Assembly (NCBI RefSeq): GCF_022096995.1
Contig: NZ_JACXGQ010000013.1
Coordinates: 1 to 44,748 of the forward strand
Length of the DNA: 44,748 nucleotides
Origin: Yoonia sp. I 8.24
Lineage (GTDB): Bacteria > Pseudomonadota > Alphaproteobacteria > Rhodobacterales > Rhodobacteraceae
Direction: 5' to 3'
In this document: positions 16,624-25,981 of the stretch, in pieces
Numbering within the stretch: the stretch's first letter is position 1
How the letters are laid out: each line of letters starts with the position of its first letter
Notes under the pieces: model-generated
Databases searched by the model: none
Told to the model about the DNA's origin: nothing
The model's input: the letters and a program-made list of their open reading frames with translations, nothing else
Position numbers and translations under genes: made by a program

Positions 16624-17487
16624 TCAAAGCTCCTTCCGGATGTCAACGAAACGCAGCAGGATGCCGATAGTAAGGAGCACCGTCAGCAGCAATACAATCG
16701 CCGTGGCCGAGGCACTGGGGTATTGCAGCAAAGCGATATCGTTTGAAATCAGACGACCAACGTTCGCCGATTGCGAGCCGGACATGAACCGGACGGTAAT
16801 GAAATCACCCATCACCAGCGTGACCACAAAGATCGTACCGATCATGATCCCGGGCTTGGTGAGCGGGATAATTACATTCCACAAGATTTGCGCACCGTTC
16901 GCGCCAGCGTCGCGGGCAGCTTCGATCAAAGGTTTATCGATCCGCATCATCGTGTTGAAGATAGGGACAACCATAAACAGCGTATAAAGATGCACGAAGG
17001 CGAGGATGACGGCAAAATCTGAAAACAGCAGCCACTCGATCGGTTCGTCAATCACGCCCCAAGACATCAGCGTCGAATTGGCAATCCCGTTGCGGCCCAG
17101 AAACGGAATCCACGAAATCATACGGATAATATTACTGGTCCAAAACGGGATCGTGCAAAGCAAAAATAGTGCGATTTGCCACGTCTGACTGCGGATATGG
17201 AACGCCAGATAATAGGCGACGGTGAACCCAATCGAAAGCGTACAGGCCCAGGTGATGGCTGCGTATTTGAATGTGTTGAAAAAGACTGTGTAGGTCACAG
17301 GCGACCCGAAGAGGAAGGCATAATTGTCAAATTCGAATGCCGGAATGATCGAAAATTCCGTGGCCCGCCAGAAGCTGACAATCACGATCAAGACAATCGG
17401 AAGCACTAAGAAAACAAACAGCACGGCAGCCAAAGGCGACACCATGAGCAGGTTCGAAATAGCGGGATTCTTGCGTAACTTTTTCAT
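16624..17487 (-). CDS. ABC transporter permease, spermidine/putrescine type (PotB-like)
   Basis: Permease of 287 residues with about six membrane segments. The EAA loop DKPLIEAARDAGANGAQILW is near residue 190. The ATG at 17487 starts MKKLRKNPAIS, a charged tail before the first membrane span; a longer reading upstream would run back across the stem-loop and into the binding protein gene, and is rejected. Confidence 0.9.
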   Translation of the reverse strand: MKKLRKNPAISNLLMVSPLAAVLFVFLVLPIVLIVIVSFWRATEFSIIPAFEFDNYAFLFGSPVTYTVFFNTFKYAAITWACTLSIGFTVAYYLAFHIRSQTWQIALFLLCTIPFWTSNIIRMISWIPFLGRNGIANSTLMSWGVIDEPIEWLLFSDFAVILAFVHLYTLFMVVPIFNTMMRIDKPLIEAARDAGANGAQILWNVIIPLTKPGIMIGTIFVVTLVMGDFITVRFMSGSQSANVGRLISNDIALLQYPSASATAIVLLLTVLLTIGILLRFVDIRKEL

Positions 17488-17511
17488 TGGGCATTCTTGA
17501 GTTGGGGGATA

Positions 17512-17534
17512 GGTGCGCCATAATATGGCGCACC
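17512..17534 (-). other. Perfect 23-base palindrome after the binding protein gene
   Basis: GGTGCGCCATA at 17512-17522 and TATGGCGCACC at 17524-17534 are perfect 11-base arms around one central base. It lies in the 58-base gap between the Pot-type binding protein stop and the first permease start. It would form a strong RNA stem-loop, fitting transcript stabilisation or partial termination that raises binding protein output over the permeases. Confidence 0.75.
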
Positions 17535-17545
17535 CGATAGTCTTC

Positions 17546-18832
17546 TTAAGCGGCGATGAACTCGTTCCACTTACGGACCATGTACTGGTTCTCGTCCATG
17601 ACGGAGTTCCAGCAAACAACAGATCCCATGCGGTCTAGGAACGAACCACCATCGCGGACTTCGCCCGCACCGGCGAGCTTGTCGCCTGTTGGTGACAGGA
17701 TATCGCCTTCGGCGGCCTTGCCTTCGTACCAGAAGCCCCATTCGTCCGCGGACATGAACTCTTTAGATGTCTCAGGCACCGCTGAATAGTAGCCCTGACG
17801 CATCAGGTAACCGCCAACCCAACCGGACAGATACCAGTTGATGTATTCGTAAGCCGCTTCCAATTCGATGCCAGAAAGTGCGGCCGAAATGCCCAAGCCG
17901 CCGCCCCATGAACGGTATCCTTCTTCAAGTGGTTGGTAGACGCATGGAATGCCTTGCGATTTCACGGCGGTGATCGCAGGCGACCACATTGACTGGATCA
18001 CAACTTCGCCTGAAGCCATCAGGTTGACTGATTCATCGAACGACTTCCAGAACGCGCGGAATTGGCCGTTCTTTTTGGCCTCTGTGAAGATCCCAATCGT
18101 CAGATCGATCTCTTCTTTGGTCATATTCCCTTTGTCTGGGTAAGTGTATTCACCCATGGATTCCACAACCATCGCCATGTCCATGATCCCGATGGACGAA
18201 ATATCAAGGATCGAGGCTTTGCCCTTGAATTCAGGGTTCAGCAGTTCAGACCAGTTGCTGATTGGGCGGCCAATTAGGTCGGGGCGGATGCCCAATGTAT
18301 CAGCGTTATAGATCGTTGGGATCAGGGTCATCCAACCGGATTCCTCTTGCACGAAATCGGTGCCGTTTTGACCAGATGTGAAACCAACCGTGTGCGGCGC
18401 TGTACCTTGCGCGATTGTGCTTTCAGGTGTCAAAAGACCGCTGCGGAAGGTACCCGCAATTTTGTCGTAGTTGTCGATCTTGCTGGTATCCATCGCCTGC
18501 AGGTTTCCTGCTGCCCAGACCTTCTTACAGATAAAGTATTCGATGTCGGCAATGTCGAAGCTATTTGGTTGTGTGGCTGCGCGTTGTGTGACGCTGTCGG
18601 TATCAAGCGCAGTCATTTCAAGTGTAAAGCCAAGGTCTTCTTGAACTTTGTTGGCAACATCATTCAAGTTGGACACCCCGGTGCCGAATTGGCGCAGCGT
18701 CACGTCTTTAATGTTCTGCGCCCATAGCATCGGAGCGCCGAGGGTCGTGGATCCCGCTGCAATCGCAGTGGAAGCCGCGCCTTTCAGCAGGGTACGACGG
18801 CTCAGGCCGTTTCTTTGCGTAAATTTAGTCAT
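17546..18832 (-). CDS. Spermidine/putrescine-type ABC transporter substrate-binding protein (PotD-like)
   Basis: Periplasmic binding protein of 428 residues, longer than PotD (about 350). The leader SRRTLLKGAAS followed by a hydrophobic stretch and ML-W-AQ is a twin-arginine (Tat) signal, so it is likely exported folded. The body is of the extracellular solute-binding type 1 group used by Pot-like importers. In the operon it lies between the ATPase and the permease genes. The ligand is unknown; the racemase at the operon end points to a chiral amino acid or hydantoin-like compound rather than a polyamine. Confidence 0.85.
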   Translation of the reverse strand: MTKFTQRNGLSRRTLLKGAASTAIAAGSTTLGAPMLWAQNIKDVTLRQFGTGVSNLNDVANKVQEDLGFTLEMTALDTDSVTQRAATQPNSFDIADIEYFICKKVWAAGNLQAMDTSKIDNYDKIAGTFRSGLLTPESTIAQGTAPHTVGFTSGQNGTDFVQEESGWMTLIPTIYNADTLGIRPDLIGRPISNWSELLNPEFKGKASILDISSIGIMDMAMVVESMGEYTYPDKGNMTKEEIDLTIGIFTEAKKNGQFRAFWKSFDESVNLMASGEVVIQSMWSPAITAVKSQGIPCVYQPLEEGYRSWGGGLGISAALSGIELEAAYEYINWYLSGWVGGYLMRQGYYSAVPETSKEFMSADEWGFWYEGKAAEGDILSPTGDKLAGAGEVRDGGSFLDRMGSVVCWNSVMDENQYMVRKWNEFIAA

Positions 18833-18884
18833 TGGTCAGTCTCCTTGTCAGACAGGTCTTTGTTGGAAGTAAAGGCGCCACAGT

Positions 18885-19865
18885 TCATGCGGTCAGTTTG
18901 TGTTGGTCGTTGGCGTCCCAGTGCAGACCGATCCGGTCGCCGGGGTAATGCGGGTCAGCAAAAAAGGTGGCATCAGGGATCAGGGCCAGCACCTCTTGGT
19001 CGCCCGTAATCCGCGCGGACAGGGACACATGGGTGCCCTGATATTCGACGGATGTCACATTTCCTTCGATCCCGCCTTGTTTGGGCTCCGTAACTGAAAC
19101 GGCATCGGTACGAATTGCGAAATGCCCCGCTGGCAGGGCAACCACGTTATGCCCGCCCATGAATTGCGCGACGAATTGGGTTTGCGGTGCGTTGAACACG
19201 TCGCGTGCGGGACCTGCTTGTTCAATAACCGAGTTATTCATCACAATAATGTCGTCGGCCAAAGCCAGTGCTTCGTCTTGGCCATGCGTGACGTGGATAA
19301 AGCTGATGCCCAGCTCTTTTTGCAGTTTACGCAATTCTCCTCGCATACGGATCCGTAAGAACGGATCAAGCGCGGATAAGGGTTCATCCAGCAGCAAAAC
19401 CTGAGGACGGGTAATGAGCGCACGCGCAAGAGCGACACGTTGTTGCTGCCCCCCGGAAAGTTGATCGGGTAGCCGGCCAGCAAGATTTGTGAGGTCAACC
19501 AGCTCCAGCATCTCACGGGCCTGAACATGCCGCTTGGCTGTCTCTGTCCCTTTCATCTTGAGGCTAAAGGCAACGTTGTCCAGAACGCTGAGATGTGGAA
19601 ACAATGCGTAATTCTGGAACATCATCGCTGTACCGCGCTGTGCGGGCGGCAAATGCGACACATCACGCCCCGCCAGCACGATTGAGCCGTCACTCACGCT
19701 TTCGTGGCCAGCAATCATGCGCAATGTAGAAGATTTTCCGCACCCCGAAGGGCCAAGCAAGCAGGTGTAGCTATCAGATTTGAAACGGTAGTTGATGGCA
19801 TCGACAGCAACCGTTGCGCCGTAGCGTTTGGTCACAGCAACGAGTTCTAAATCTTGATTTCCCAT
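18885..19865 (-). CDS. ABC transporter ATP-binding protein, spermidine/putrescine type (PotA-like)
   Basis: ATPase of 326 residues and first gene of the Pot-type operon. Walker A GPSGCGKSS is at 38-46, the signature LSGGQQQRVALARAL and Walker B VLLLDEPLSALD are intact, and a TOBE-type regulatory C-terminus follows from about residue 235. The ATG at 19865 has GGGGG upstream at good spacing; an in-frame TTG four codons earlier is less likely. It diverges from the GntR gene, whose product probably controls it. Confidence 0.9.
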   Translation of the reverse strand: MGNQDLELVAVTKRYGATVAVDAINYRFKSDSYTCLLGPSGCGKSSTLRMIAGHESVSDGSIVLAGRDVSHLPPAQRGTAMMFQNYALFPHLSVLDNVAFSLKMKGTETAKRHVQAREMLELVDLTNLAGRLPDQLSGGQQQRVALARALITRPQVLLLDEPLSALDPFLRIRMRGELRKLQKELGISFIHVTHGQDEALALADDIIVMNNSVIEQAGPARDVFNAPQTQFVAQFMGGHNVVALPAGHFAIRTDAVSVTEPKQGGIEGNVTSVEYQGTHVSLSARITGDQEVLALIPDATFFADPHYPGDRIGLHWDANDQHKLTA

Positions 19866-20005
19866 ACAGGCCCCCAATCGCAGATGGGTCTAGCAGCGCT
19901 TTGAAGCACGGATGACGCAATCGTTTTGGGACTTGGAGCAAAGCGATTTGAAAGGCGCGCCTAGTATTTGAGCGAACAAAAACGGGCGTGACTGTTAATT
20001 GCGCA

Positions 20006-20036
20006 CAATATTGTATACAATAAACTTCTTTATTGT
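20006..20036. promoter_or_regulatory. Overlapping palindromes, candidate GntR operator
   Basis: Three perfect palindromic elements overlap in the divergent region: CAATATTG at 20006-20013, ATTGTATACAAT at 20010-20021, and ACAATAAA/TTTATTGT at 20017-20024 and 20029-20036. The central TTGTATACAA fits the GT-N-AC half-site pattern known for FadR-subfamily GntR regulators. The site lies between the Pot-type ATPase gene and the GntR gene, about 65 bases upstream of the latter. Confidence 0.65.
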
Positions 20037-20100
20037 TGTAAATTTGAATGGGGTTGTGTCTCGAATCTGGCTCTGGCATTTCGATCTACAGGAGACTGAA

Positions 20101-20811
20101 ATGACGTTAAACACACCCAAAGCCGATACGACCAACGTCACGACAGAGTCTATCGCCAATGCGTTGTCACAAGCCATTCATGAACACCGATTGGCCCCGG
20201 GCACCAAGTTGGGCGAAGATGAACTCTCAGATATTTACCGCGTGTCACGCACAATGGTGCGCGCAGCGCTACAATCCCTTTCCCATCAGCAAATCGTTGA
20301 AATCAAACGCAACCGCGGTGCCTTTGTGGCACAGCCGAGCCTTACAGAAGCCCATGAGGTCTTTGAGGCCCGCGAATTGTTAGAACCACGTACGGCCAGA
20401 AGTGCTGCTTTGCATGCCACACCGGATGACATTGTGCTTCTTAACGATCACATCACACAAGAGCATGCTGCGCTGGCAGCCGGCGACCGTGGGCGCGCGC
20501 TGTACCTGTCCGGTCAGTTCCATTTAGAAATTGCGCGAATCGCCAAACAACAAACCATCGCGGATATGATCAACGTTTTGATCGCCCGCTCATCGCTGAT
20601 CATCGCACTATACTGGCGGCGCGAAAGCGCCTTGTGTGAAAGCCAAGCCCACCATGCCTTGATAAATGCGATTGCCGATAACAATGGCACGCTTGCAGAA
20701 GAGCTGATGCAAAGCCATCTCGTCGATCTTCATTCGGCACTTAACCTGCACGAATTGCCCCCAGTGAAGCAGAACTTGAAGGCCATGTTGTCGGGAGATC
20801 CAACGGCATAA
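20101..20811 (+). CDS. GntR family transcriptional regulator (FCD/FadR subfamily)
   Basis: Regulator of 236 residues. The winged helix-turn-helix spans about residues 12-75, with RVSRTMVRAALQSL as the recognition region, followed by an all-helical FCD ligand domain (about 85-215) of the FadR/VanR kind. The ATG at 20101 follows AGGAGACTGAA and is preferred over an upstream in-frame start that would overlap the candidate operator. It probably represses the divergent Pot-type operon until the transported compound is present. Confidence 0.88.
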   Translation: MTLNTPKADTTNVTTESIANALSQAIHEHRLAPGTKLGEDELSDIYRVSRTMVRAALQSLSHQQIVEIKRNRGAFVAQPSLTEAHEVFEARELLEPRTARSAALHATPDDIVLLNDHITQEHAALAAGDRGRALYLSGQFHLEIARIAKQQTIADMINVLIARSSLIIALYWRRESALCESQAHHALINAIADNNGTLAEELMQSHLVDLHSALNLHELPPVKQNLKAMLSGDPTA

Positions 20812-20863
20812 GAACCGACATGAGCAAGGATTCAGCGCGCAACTACACGCGCGCCATTTACCA

Positions 20864-21673
20864 TCATTCGTACACTCCGCCAAAGGCACGAATATCAGTC
20901 CCTTCTTCGCTGCGCCGCTGGGTATATGTAGCGAAGGCATTCCGAATTTCGACTGGCTGCCAATCTATCAAAGCTGTGCCGTAACTTGGACGGTTTTTCA
21001 TGCCTGCAAACCATGCCGACAGGCGAGGTGTGTTCTCATAGGACCATCCCATCATTGCATACCGATGGATGTTAGGCAGCCATGCGATATCGGATAGTGA
21101 AAAAGCCTCGCCGGATAGATATTTGCGCCCATCCGCTAGTCGCGCGTCTAGAAGCTTCAGTGCGGCGTCGGTCCTGCGTACTGCGTAATCAACCCGTGCG
21201 CGGTCAAATCCGGCTTGAAAGTCACGATAGAACTGACGCAGCCAAGCATTCTTGTGGTTTTCTTGGAAGGCTTGCACCTGCTTGGGGTCTGGCGGCGGCG
21301 CGCCACGAAACAGGAACTCAAACGTCAGCAACTTCAGATCCAATTGTGCCCCATCTGCCAGCGCAAGCAAGTCTGCGTCGGCGCACATGAGATCGGCGTG
21401 CCCCTGCGCCAAATGCTGAATGATATCGACAGATTCGATGTATAGGCGCCCATCGTCTACCAGCGCAGGCACCACCCCTTTGGGATGAATGGCTTGATAG
21501 GCTTCGCTTGCATGCTCTCCCGCTTCTAGGTTCACCAAGTGGCTCTCAAAATCACGGTTTAGTTCGGATAGTACCAGCCGTACCCTTTGGGAACAGCTCG
21601 ACAACGGCGCGTGCCATAGGTGCAGACCGGTTAGGGTTTTGAGCGCGGGGTTTTGTGTTTCAATCAGTGGCAT
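20864..21673 (-). CDS. Glutathione S-transferase family protein
   Basis: Cytosolic protein of 269 residues. The N-terminal thioredoxin-like domain has LSSCSQRVRLVLSELN near residue 25, where the Ser/Cys activates glutathione, and GVVPALVDDG then ESVDIIQHL near 70-85, which contact glutathione. The C-terminal helical domain contains SLSDIAWLPNIHRY. It lies 23 bases after the beta-keto acid cleavage gene on the same strand with its own GAGGAG site, so it is likely the last gene of the large catabolic operon. It could conjugate, isomerise or dehalogenate an intermediate. Confidence 0.85.
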   Translation of the reverse strand: MPLIETQNPALKTLTGLHLWHAPLSSCSQRVRLVLSELNRDFESHLVNLEAGEHASEAYQAIHPKGVVPALVDDGRLYIESVDIIQHLAQGHADLMCADADLLALADGAQLDLKLLTFEFLFRGAPPPDPKQVQAFQENHKNAWLRQFYRDFQAGFDRARVDYAVRRTDAALKLLDARLADGRKYLSGEAFSLSDIAWLPNIHRYAMMGWSYENTPRLSAWFAGMKNRPSYGTALIDWQPVEIRNAFATYTQRRSEEGTDIRAFGGVYE

Positions 21674-21696
21674 CTTTGCTCCTCAACGGTGCGGCG

Positions 21697-22635
21697 TTAG
21701 AAATTGACTCGATCGCCGCCCTTTAGGTCTAAGATTTCGCGTGCTTCGTCTGGTGTCGCGACTTCACAACCTAGATCCTCAACAATGCGGCGGATCTTGG
21801 CGACCTGTTGCGCGTTGCTTTCGGCCAATTTGCCACGCGAAATGAACAGGCTGTCTTCGAGCCCAACACGCACATGCCCGCCCATCTGGCTCGCCGTCGT
21901 GCCAAGCGTCATTTGTGATCCGCCCGCCCCAAGCACGGACCAGCGGTAATCATCGCCAAATAGGCGGTCCGCCGTGCGTTTCATAAACACCAGATTGTCG
22001 ATCTCTGGCCCGATACCGCCCAAAATGCCAAAGATAAATTGGATAAATACCGGGGCTTTAAACAGCCCGATATCCATACAGAATTTCAGGTTATACAGAT
22101 GCCCAACATCATAGCATTCATGTTCAAATTTGACATCATGCGGTGCCAGCGTTTCGGCGGCTTCTTTGATGTCTTTGAACGTGTTGCGAAAGATGTTGCC
22201 GTCAGAATTGGCAACATAATCCTTTTCCCAATCGAACTTCCAGTCATCATCTTTGTAGCGGTTCGCAAGCGGATGGAAAGAGAAATTCATCGACCCCATA
22301 TTCATCGAACACATTTCCGGAGAGAACGTCTTGGCAGGATTAATCCGATCTTGGATGGACAGGGTTAGTGACCCACCCGTTGAGATATTGACCACCGCAT
22401 CCGTCGCCTGTTTGATGCGCGGCAGAAACGGCGCAAAATCATCAATCGCAACTGATGGCGCGCCGGTTTCATTGTCGCGCGCATGCAGGTGCAGGATCGA
22501 TGCGCCCGCTTCGGCAGCGTCCAGCGCCTGCTGCGCGATATCATCGTAGGTATAGGGCAGCGCGTCTGACATTGTGGGGGTATGGATAGCCCCTGTAATC
22601 GCGCATGTGATGATGGTTTTTTGCTTCTTAGCCAT
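21697..22635 (-). CDS. Beta-keto acid cleavage enzyme (BKACE, DUF849 family)
   Basis: TIM-barrel enzyme of 312 residues. BKACE enzymes condense a beta-keto acid with acetyl-CoA and release acetoacetate plus a new acyl-CoA; known members act on 3-keto-5-aminohexanoate in lysine fermentation and dehydrocarnitine. The metal-binding His49 and His51 are in SILHLHARD, and VVNISTGGS near 81-89 is a further family motif. AAAAGGAG precedes the start. It follows the importer genes by a few bases. Its expected beta-keto acid substrate would be produced by the dehydrogenase encoded at 27339. Confidence 0.9.
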   Translation of the reverse strand: MAKKQKTIITCAITGAIHTPTMSDALPYTYDDIAQQALDAAEAGASILHLHARDNETGAPSVAIDDFAPFLPRIKQATDAVVNISTGGSLTLSIQDRINPAKTFSPEMCSMNMGSMNFSFHPLANRYKDDDWKFDWEKDYVANSDGNIFRNTFKDIKEAAETLAPHDVKFEHECYDVGHLYNLKFCMDIGLFKAPVFIQFIFGILGGIGPEIDNLVFMKRTADRLFGDDYRWSVLGAGGSQMTLGTTASQMGGHVRVGLEDSLFISRGKLAESNAQQVAKIRRIVEDLGCEVATPDEAREILDLKGGDRVNF

Positions 22636-22637
22636 GG

Positions 22638-23666
22638 TTAGGCTCCTTTTGAGGAATGCGATTTCTTGACGCGAAAGCTGAGCGGAAAGAGTTCGAGATC
22701 GAACTTGCTCCGGATCAGGCCCCAGATACCATTTGGTGCCTTCAGCATGATGACGATCGCGACGACGCCCAGGACCATCAGATAAATCGTCCCAAGATCA
22801 GCTAGCGTTTCACGCAGCAAAAAGAAGATGAGCGTGCCTAGTATCGGCCCTTCGATGGTCCCAATACCGCCGATAACAACGATGAAAATCACAAAGGCCG
22901 TCCAGTCGTTTACCGAAAATGCTGCGTCGGGCGAAATTCGCAACTTTTGTAGAAATATCAGGGCGCCGACCATCGCGGTCAGTGCAGCCGTCACAACATA
23001 GACCACGAATTTGGTGCGCCAAATATCGATCCCAAGTGATCCCGCGGCGAGTTCATTATCGCGAATAGCCGTCAGGGCCAGCCCGTTACGGGACCGCAAG
23101 AAAAGATAGACAGCCGTGATCACAATCAACGCCGACCCAAGCGCAAGCCAATAGCTAAGATGTTCGCGGCCAGAGCGCGATGCGGACAAGGATTTCACGA
23201 TACCCACAGGTAGCGATGAACCCGATCCTCCGCCAAGCGAACTCACCTGTGCAAACGACAGTCGGAAAACTTCGGCGATGACCCAAGTGCCGATGGCGAA
23301 ATAGGCGCCGCGCAGGCGAAAGATCAACAGCGCTACAGGTACTGCGATCAGCGCGCCCAATACGCCCGCAACCCCAATCGCGGCTACGGGGTGCAACCCG
23401 CCGAATATTGTAAGGGCAAACAACATATAGCCGCCAAATCCGACATAGGCCTGCTGCCCCACGGATACGAGCCCCGCATATCCTGCCATCAGGTTCCAAA
23501 GGCTCGCCAATGCAAGATACAAGAACAGTTCACCCAATAGCCGCATATCCGCGCGCCCGGCCCACCAAGGCGCCGCGATGAGCCCAAGAATAATGATGAT
23601 ACCAAGGAGTGCCGCAATCTTGGTAGCCCCAGAACTGCGCGTGACGTGAAAATCGAGATGTTTCAT
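22638..23666 (-). CDS. livM: Branched-chain amino acid-type ABC transporter permease (LivM-like)
   Basis: Inner-membrane permease of 342 residues with about eight to ten hydrophobic segments. SVGQQAYVGFGGYMLFALT near residue 70 and GGIGTIEGPILGTLIFFLLRE near 265 are LivM hallmarks. The ATG at 23666 overlaps the stop of the LivH-like gene by four bases. Transport specificity of LIV-type systems is broad (amino acids, amides, urea, aromatic acids), so the symbol reflects family only. Confidence 0.88.
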   Translation of the reverse strand: MKHLDFHVTRSSGATKIAALLGIIIILGLIAAPWWAGRADMRLLGELFLYLALASLWNLMAGYAGLVSVGQQAYVGFGGYMLFALTIFGGLHPVAAIGVAGVLGALIAVPVALLIFRLRGAYFAIGTWVIAEVFRLSFAQVSSLGGGSGSSLPVGIVKSLSASRSGREHLSYWLALGSALIVITAVYLFLRSRNGLALTAIRDNELAAGSLGIDIWRTKFVVYVVTAALTAMVGALIFLQKLRISPDAAFSVNDWTAFVIFIVVIGGIGTIEGPILGTLIFFLLRETLADLGTIYLMVLGVVAIVIMLKAPNGIWGLIRSKFDLELFPLSFRVKKSHSSKGA

Positions 23667-24526
23667 CCGCTTACCCTCGGGAATAGCCCATTGGGACGGA
23701 CAGCAAGAATAGCCAAGAACACAATGTGCCCTGCCAGTAGCTGCCACCCCGGATCAATCTTGGCGCCGATGGTCTGGGCTACGCCTAGGATAACCCCGCC
23801 AGCGAGTGTCCCCCAAAGGTTGCCAAGCCCGCCGATGATCACGGCTTCGAAGCCAAAGATCAGCCGCCCGCCGCCAACAGAGGGATCGAAGCTTGTCCGG
23901 ATGCCAAGCATGATGCCCGCAATCGCAGTAACGGCAAGCGCCAGCGCCATTGCCATGCCAAAGATGTGACGCCTGTTCAGCCCCATGAGTTGCGCAATTT
24001 CTTGGTTATCGGACGTTGCCCGAAATGCGCGCCCAAGCGCTGTGCGGTAGAACGTCCACTGTAGGGCTGCGATCACTGCGACCGCGATCCCAAATGTCAA
24101 AAGCGGGAGAACCCCAAGAGAGAGATCACCGAGTGATACGCTTGCAGTTTCCAACGCGCCCGCGTTCATTTTTTGTGGGTCAGCTGAATAGATTTCCAGC
24201 AGTGCGTTTTGCAAGATCACCGACAATCCAAACGTCACCAGGAGCGGCGACAAAAGATCACCACCCAAGGTTTGGTTCAGAATTCCACGCTGCAAGATAT
24301 AGCCAATCATGGCCATGCAAGGGACGACAAAAACCAATGCGACAAGCGGATGAATACCTAAGATCGTTGTCACGCTAAGGCCAAGATAGGCCCCAAGGAC
24401 GATGAAATCACCATGGGCAATATTCACCAGCCGCATCACACCAAAGATAAGCGACAGCCCCGCTGCAAATAGGGCATAAAGCCCGCCCAATAAGGTGCCC
24501 TGCACAATTGCGTTGACCCATTCCAT
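23663..24526 (-). CDS. livH: Branched-chain amino acid-type ABC transporter permease (LivH-like)
   Basis: Permease of 287 residues starting at the ATG at 24526 (MEWVNAIVQG). GLYALFAAGLSLIFGVMRLV then NIAHGDFIVLGAYLG is the strongly conserved LivH N-terminal region, and GGLGNLWGTLAGGVILGVAQ near residue 240 is the second motif. It would form the membrane channel with the LivM-like subunit. The start sits just after the stop of the LivF-like gene. Confidence 0.9.
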   Translation of the reverse strand: MEWVNAIVQGTLLGGLYALFAAGLSLIFGVMRLVNIAHGDFIVLGAYLGLSVTTILGIHPLVALVFVVPCMAMIGYILQRGILNQTLGGDLLSPLLVTFGLSVILQNALLEIYSADPQKMNAGALETASVSLGDLSLGVLPLLTFGIAVAVIAALQWTFYRTALGRAFRATSDNQEIAQLMGLNRRHIFGMAMALALAVTAIAGIMLGIRTSFDPSVGGGRLIFGFEAVIIGGLGNLWGTLAGGVILGVAQTIGAKIDPGWQLLAGHIVFLAILAVRPNGLFPRVSG

Positions 24527-24527
24527 A

Positions 24528-25235
24528 TTATGCGACTCCGAAATATGCGCGCGAAATATCTTCGCGGGCGACAGTTGCCGAAGCGCCGCATAGTGATACG
24601 CGCCCCTCTTGCAGGCAGTAAAAGCGGCTCGAAACCGACAGCGCCTTTGAGATATCTTGCTCAACGATCAGCGCGCTCATGCCTTCGCCAATAATGCCAG
24701 GCAGCGCATCGTAGATGTCTTTGATGATGATGGGCGCAAGCCCAAGACTGATCTCATCAAATAGGATCAGATCGGGGTTCGCCATCAGCGCACGCCCAAT
24801 CGCAACCATCTGCTGTTGGCCGCCTGACAATGATGTCGATTGCTGCGCGCGGCGTTCTTTTAGGATTGGAAACAGGTCATAAACGGCTTGTAGCGACCAC
24901 GGGCCTTTACGCCCGATTTGACCACCGATAATCAGGTTTTCTTCGACTGATAATGATGGAAACAGCTGGCGACCTTCGGGGACTAGCGCGATCCCCAAAT
25001 TAGCGACCTCATCTGCGCGCAAGCCGCCAATTGGCGCACGGCGATATTGGATCATATCAGGGGCGTTTTGGGTCAGCCCAGAAATCGACCGCAACAGCGT
25101 GGTTTTGCCTGCGCCATTTGCACCGATAATCGCAAGCACTTCACCTTCAGCGACATCAAGATCGACACCGAACAGAGCTTGGAAATCACCATAGTGGGCG
25201 TCAAGCCCGCTAATTTGTAAGATTGGGTCAGGCAT
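24528..25235 (-). CDS. livF: Branched-chain amino acid-type ABC transporter ATP-binding protein (LivF-like)
   Basis: ATPase of 235 residues. Walker A GANGAGKTT at 38-46, LVPEGRQLFPSLSVEENL near 93, signature LSGGQQQM and Walker B ILFDEISLGLAP fit LivF. The ATG at 25235 overlaps the end of the LivG-like gene by eight bases and is preferred over a TTG three codons earlier. Confidence 0.92.
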   Translation of the reverse strand: MPDPILQISGLDAHYGDFQALFGVDLDVAEGEVLAIIGANGAGKTTLLRSISGLTQNAPDMIQYRRAPIGGLRADEVANLGIALVPEGRQLFPSLSVEENLIIGGQIGRKGPWSLQAVYDLFPILKERRAQQSTSLSGGQQQMVAIGRALMANPDLILFDEISLGLAPIIIKDIYDALPGIIGEGMSALIVEQDISKALSVSSRFYCLQEGRVSLCGASATVAREDISRAYFGVA

Positions 25236-25956
25236 CAGCTTCAATCCCCAGATAGATTTCTTGGACTTCTGGGCTTTGCATGATGGCCTTTGGCTCTCCC
25301 TCGGCGATCTTCATGCCGAAATCGATCACAATTAGGCGGTCTACCACCGCAAGCAGCGCATGCACGACATGTTCGATCCAGATTATCGTGACGCCACGCG
25401 CGTGAATATCTTTGATGGTCTTCACAAGCGACGCGCACTCAGATTCTGTCAGCCCGCCCGCGATTTCATCAAGCATCAAAAGCTTTGGCTTGGCACAAAG
25501 CGCACGGGTCAATTCAAGCCGCTTGCGCCCAAGCAGGGTAAGCCCGCCTGCCAATGTGTTTGCGCGGTCGAGCAATTCAGTTTGTTCTAGAATTTCGAGG
25601 CAGAATTTTTCGGCAGCTTGGCCGGACAACCCGGCGGCCTGCGTCGCGGCAATCATTGCGTTTTCAAAGACCGTCATGCCCGAAAACGGTTGCGGAACCT
25701 GAAAGCTGCGCGCCATGCCCGCGCGGCAGCGTTTTGCCGCGTTCATGCCGGTGACGTCTTGCCCATCAAACCAGACTTTCCCGCTGTTTGGTCGCAGCGT
25801 ACCGGTAATGAGGTTAAACATCGAGGTCTTGCCTGCACCATTTGGGCCAATGACGCCAAGCGCTTCGCCCGCTTGCACACCATAGCTCAGGTCTTCGGCG
25901 ACCGTGACGGCCCCAAAGGATTTTGAAACCTGATCAAGTTGTAGAAATGCCGTCAT
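25228..25956 (-). CDS. livG: Branched-chain amino acid-type ABC transporter ATP-binding protein (LivG-like)
   Basis: ATPase of 242 residues. Walker A GPNGAGKTS is at 37-45 and the characteristic LivG stretch around MARSFQVPQPFSGMTVFENA follows near 85. The signature is unusual: instead of LSGGQ it reads LAGGLTLLGRKRLELTRAL, with Walker B LLMLDEIAGGL, as in many LivG-like subunits. The ATG at 25956 is chosen over an in-frame GTG five codons earlier. Confidence 0.9.
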   Translation of the reverse strand: MTAFLQLDQVSKSFGAVTVAEDLSYGVQAGEALGVIGPNGAGKTSMFNLITGTLRPNSGKVWFDGQDVTGMNAAKRCRAGMARSFQVPQPFSGMTVFENAMIAATQAAGLSGQAAEKFCLEILEQTELLDRANTLAGGLTLLGRKRLELTRALCAKPKLLMLDEIAGGLTESECASLVKTIKDIHARGVTIIWIEHVVHALLAVVDRLIVIDFGMKIAEGEPKAIMQSPEVQEIYLGIEADA

Positions 25957-25981
25957 TTTGTTCTCGGTCACTGGGATGTCA

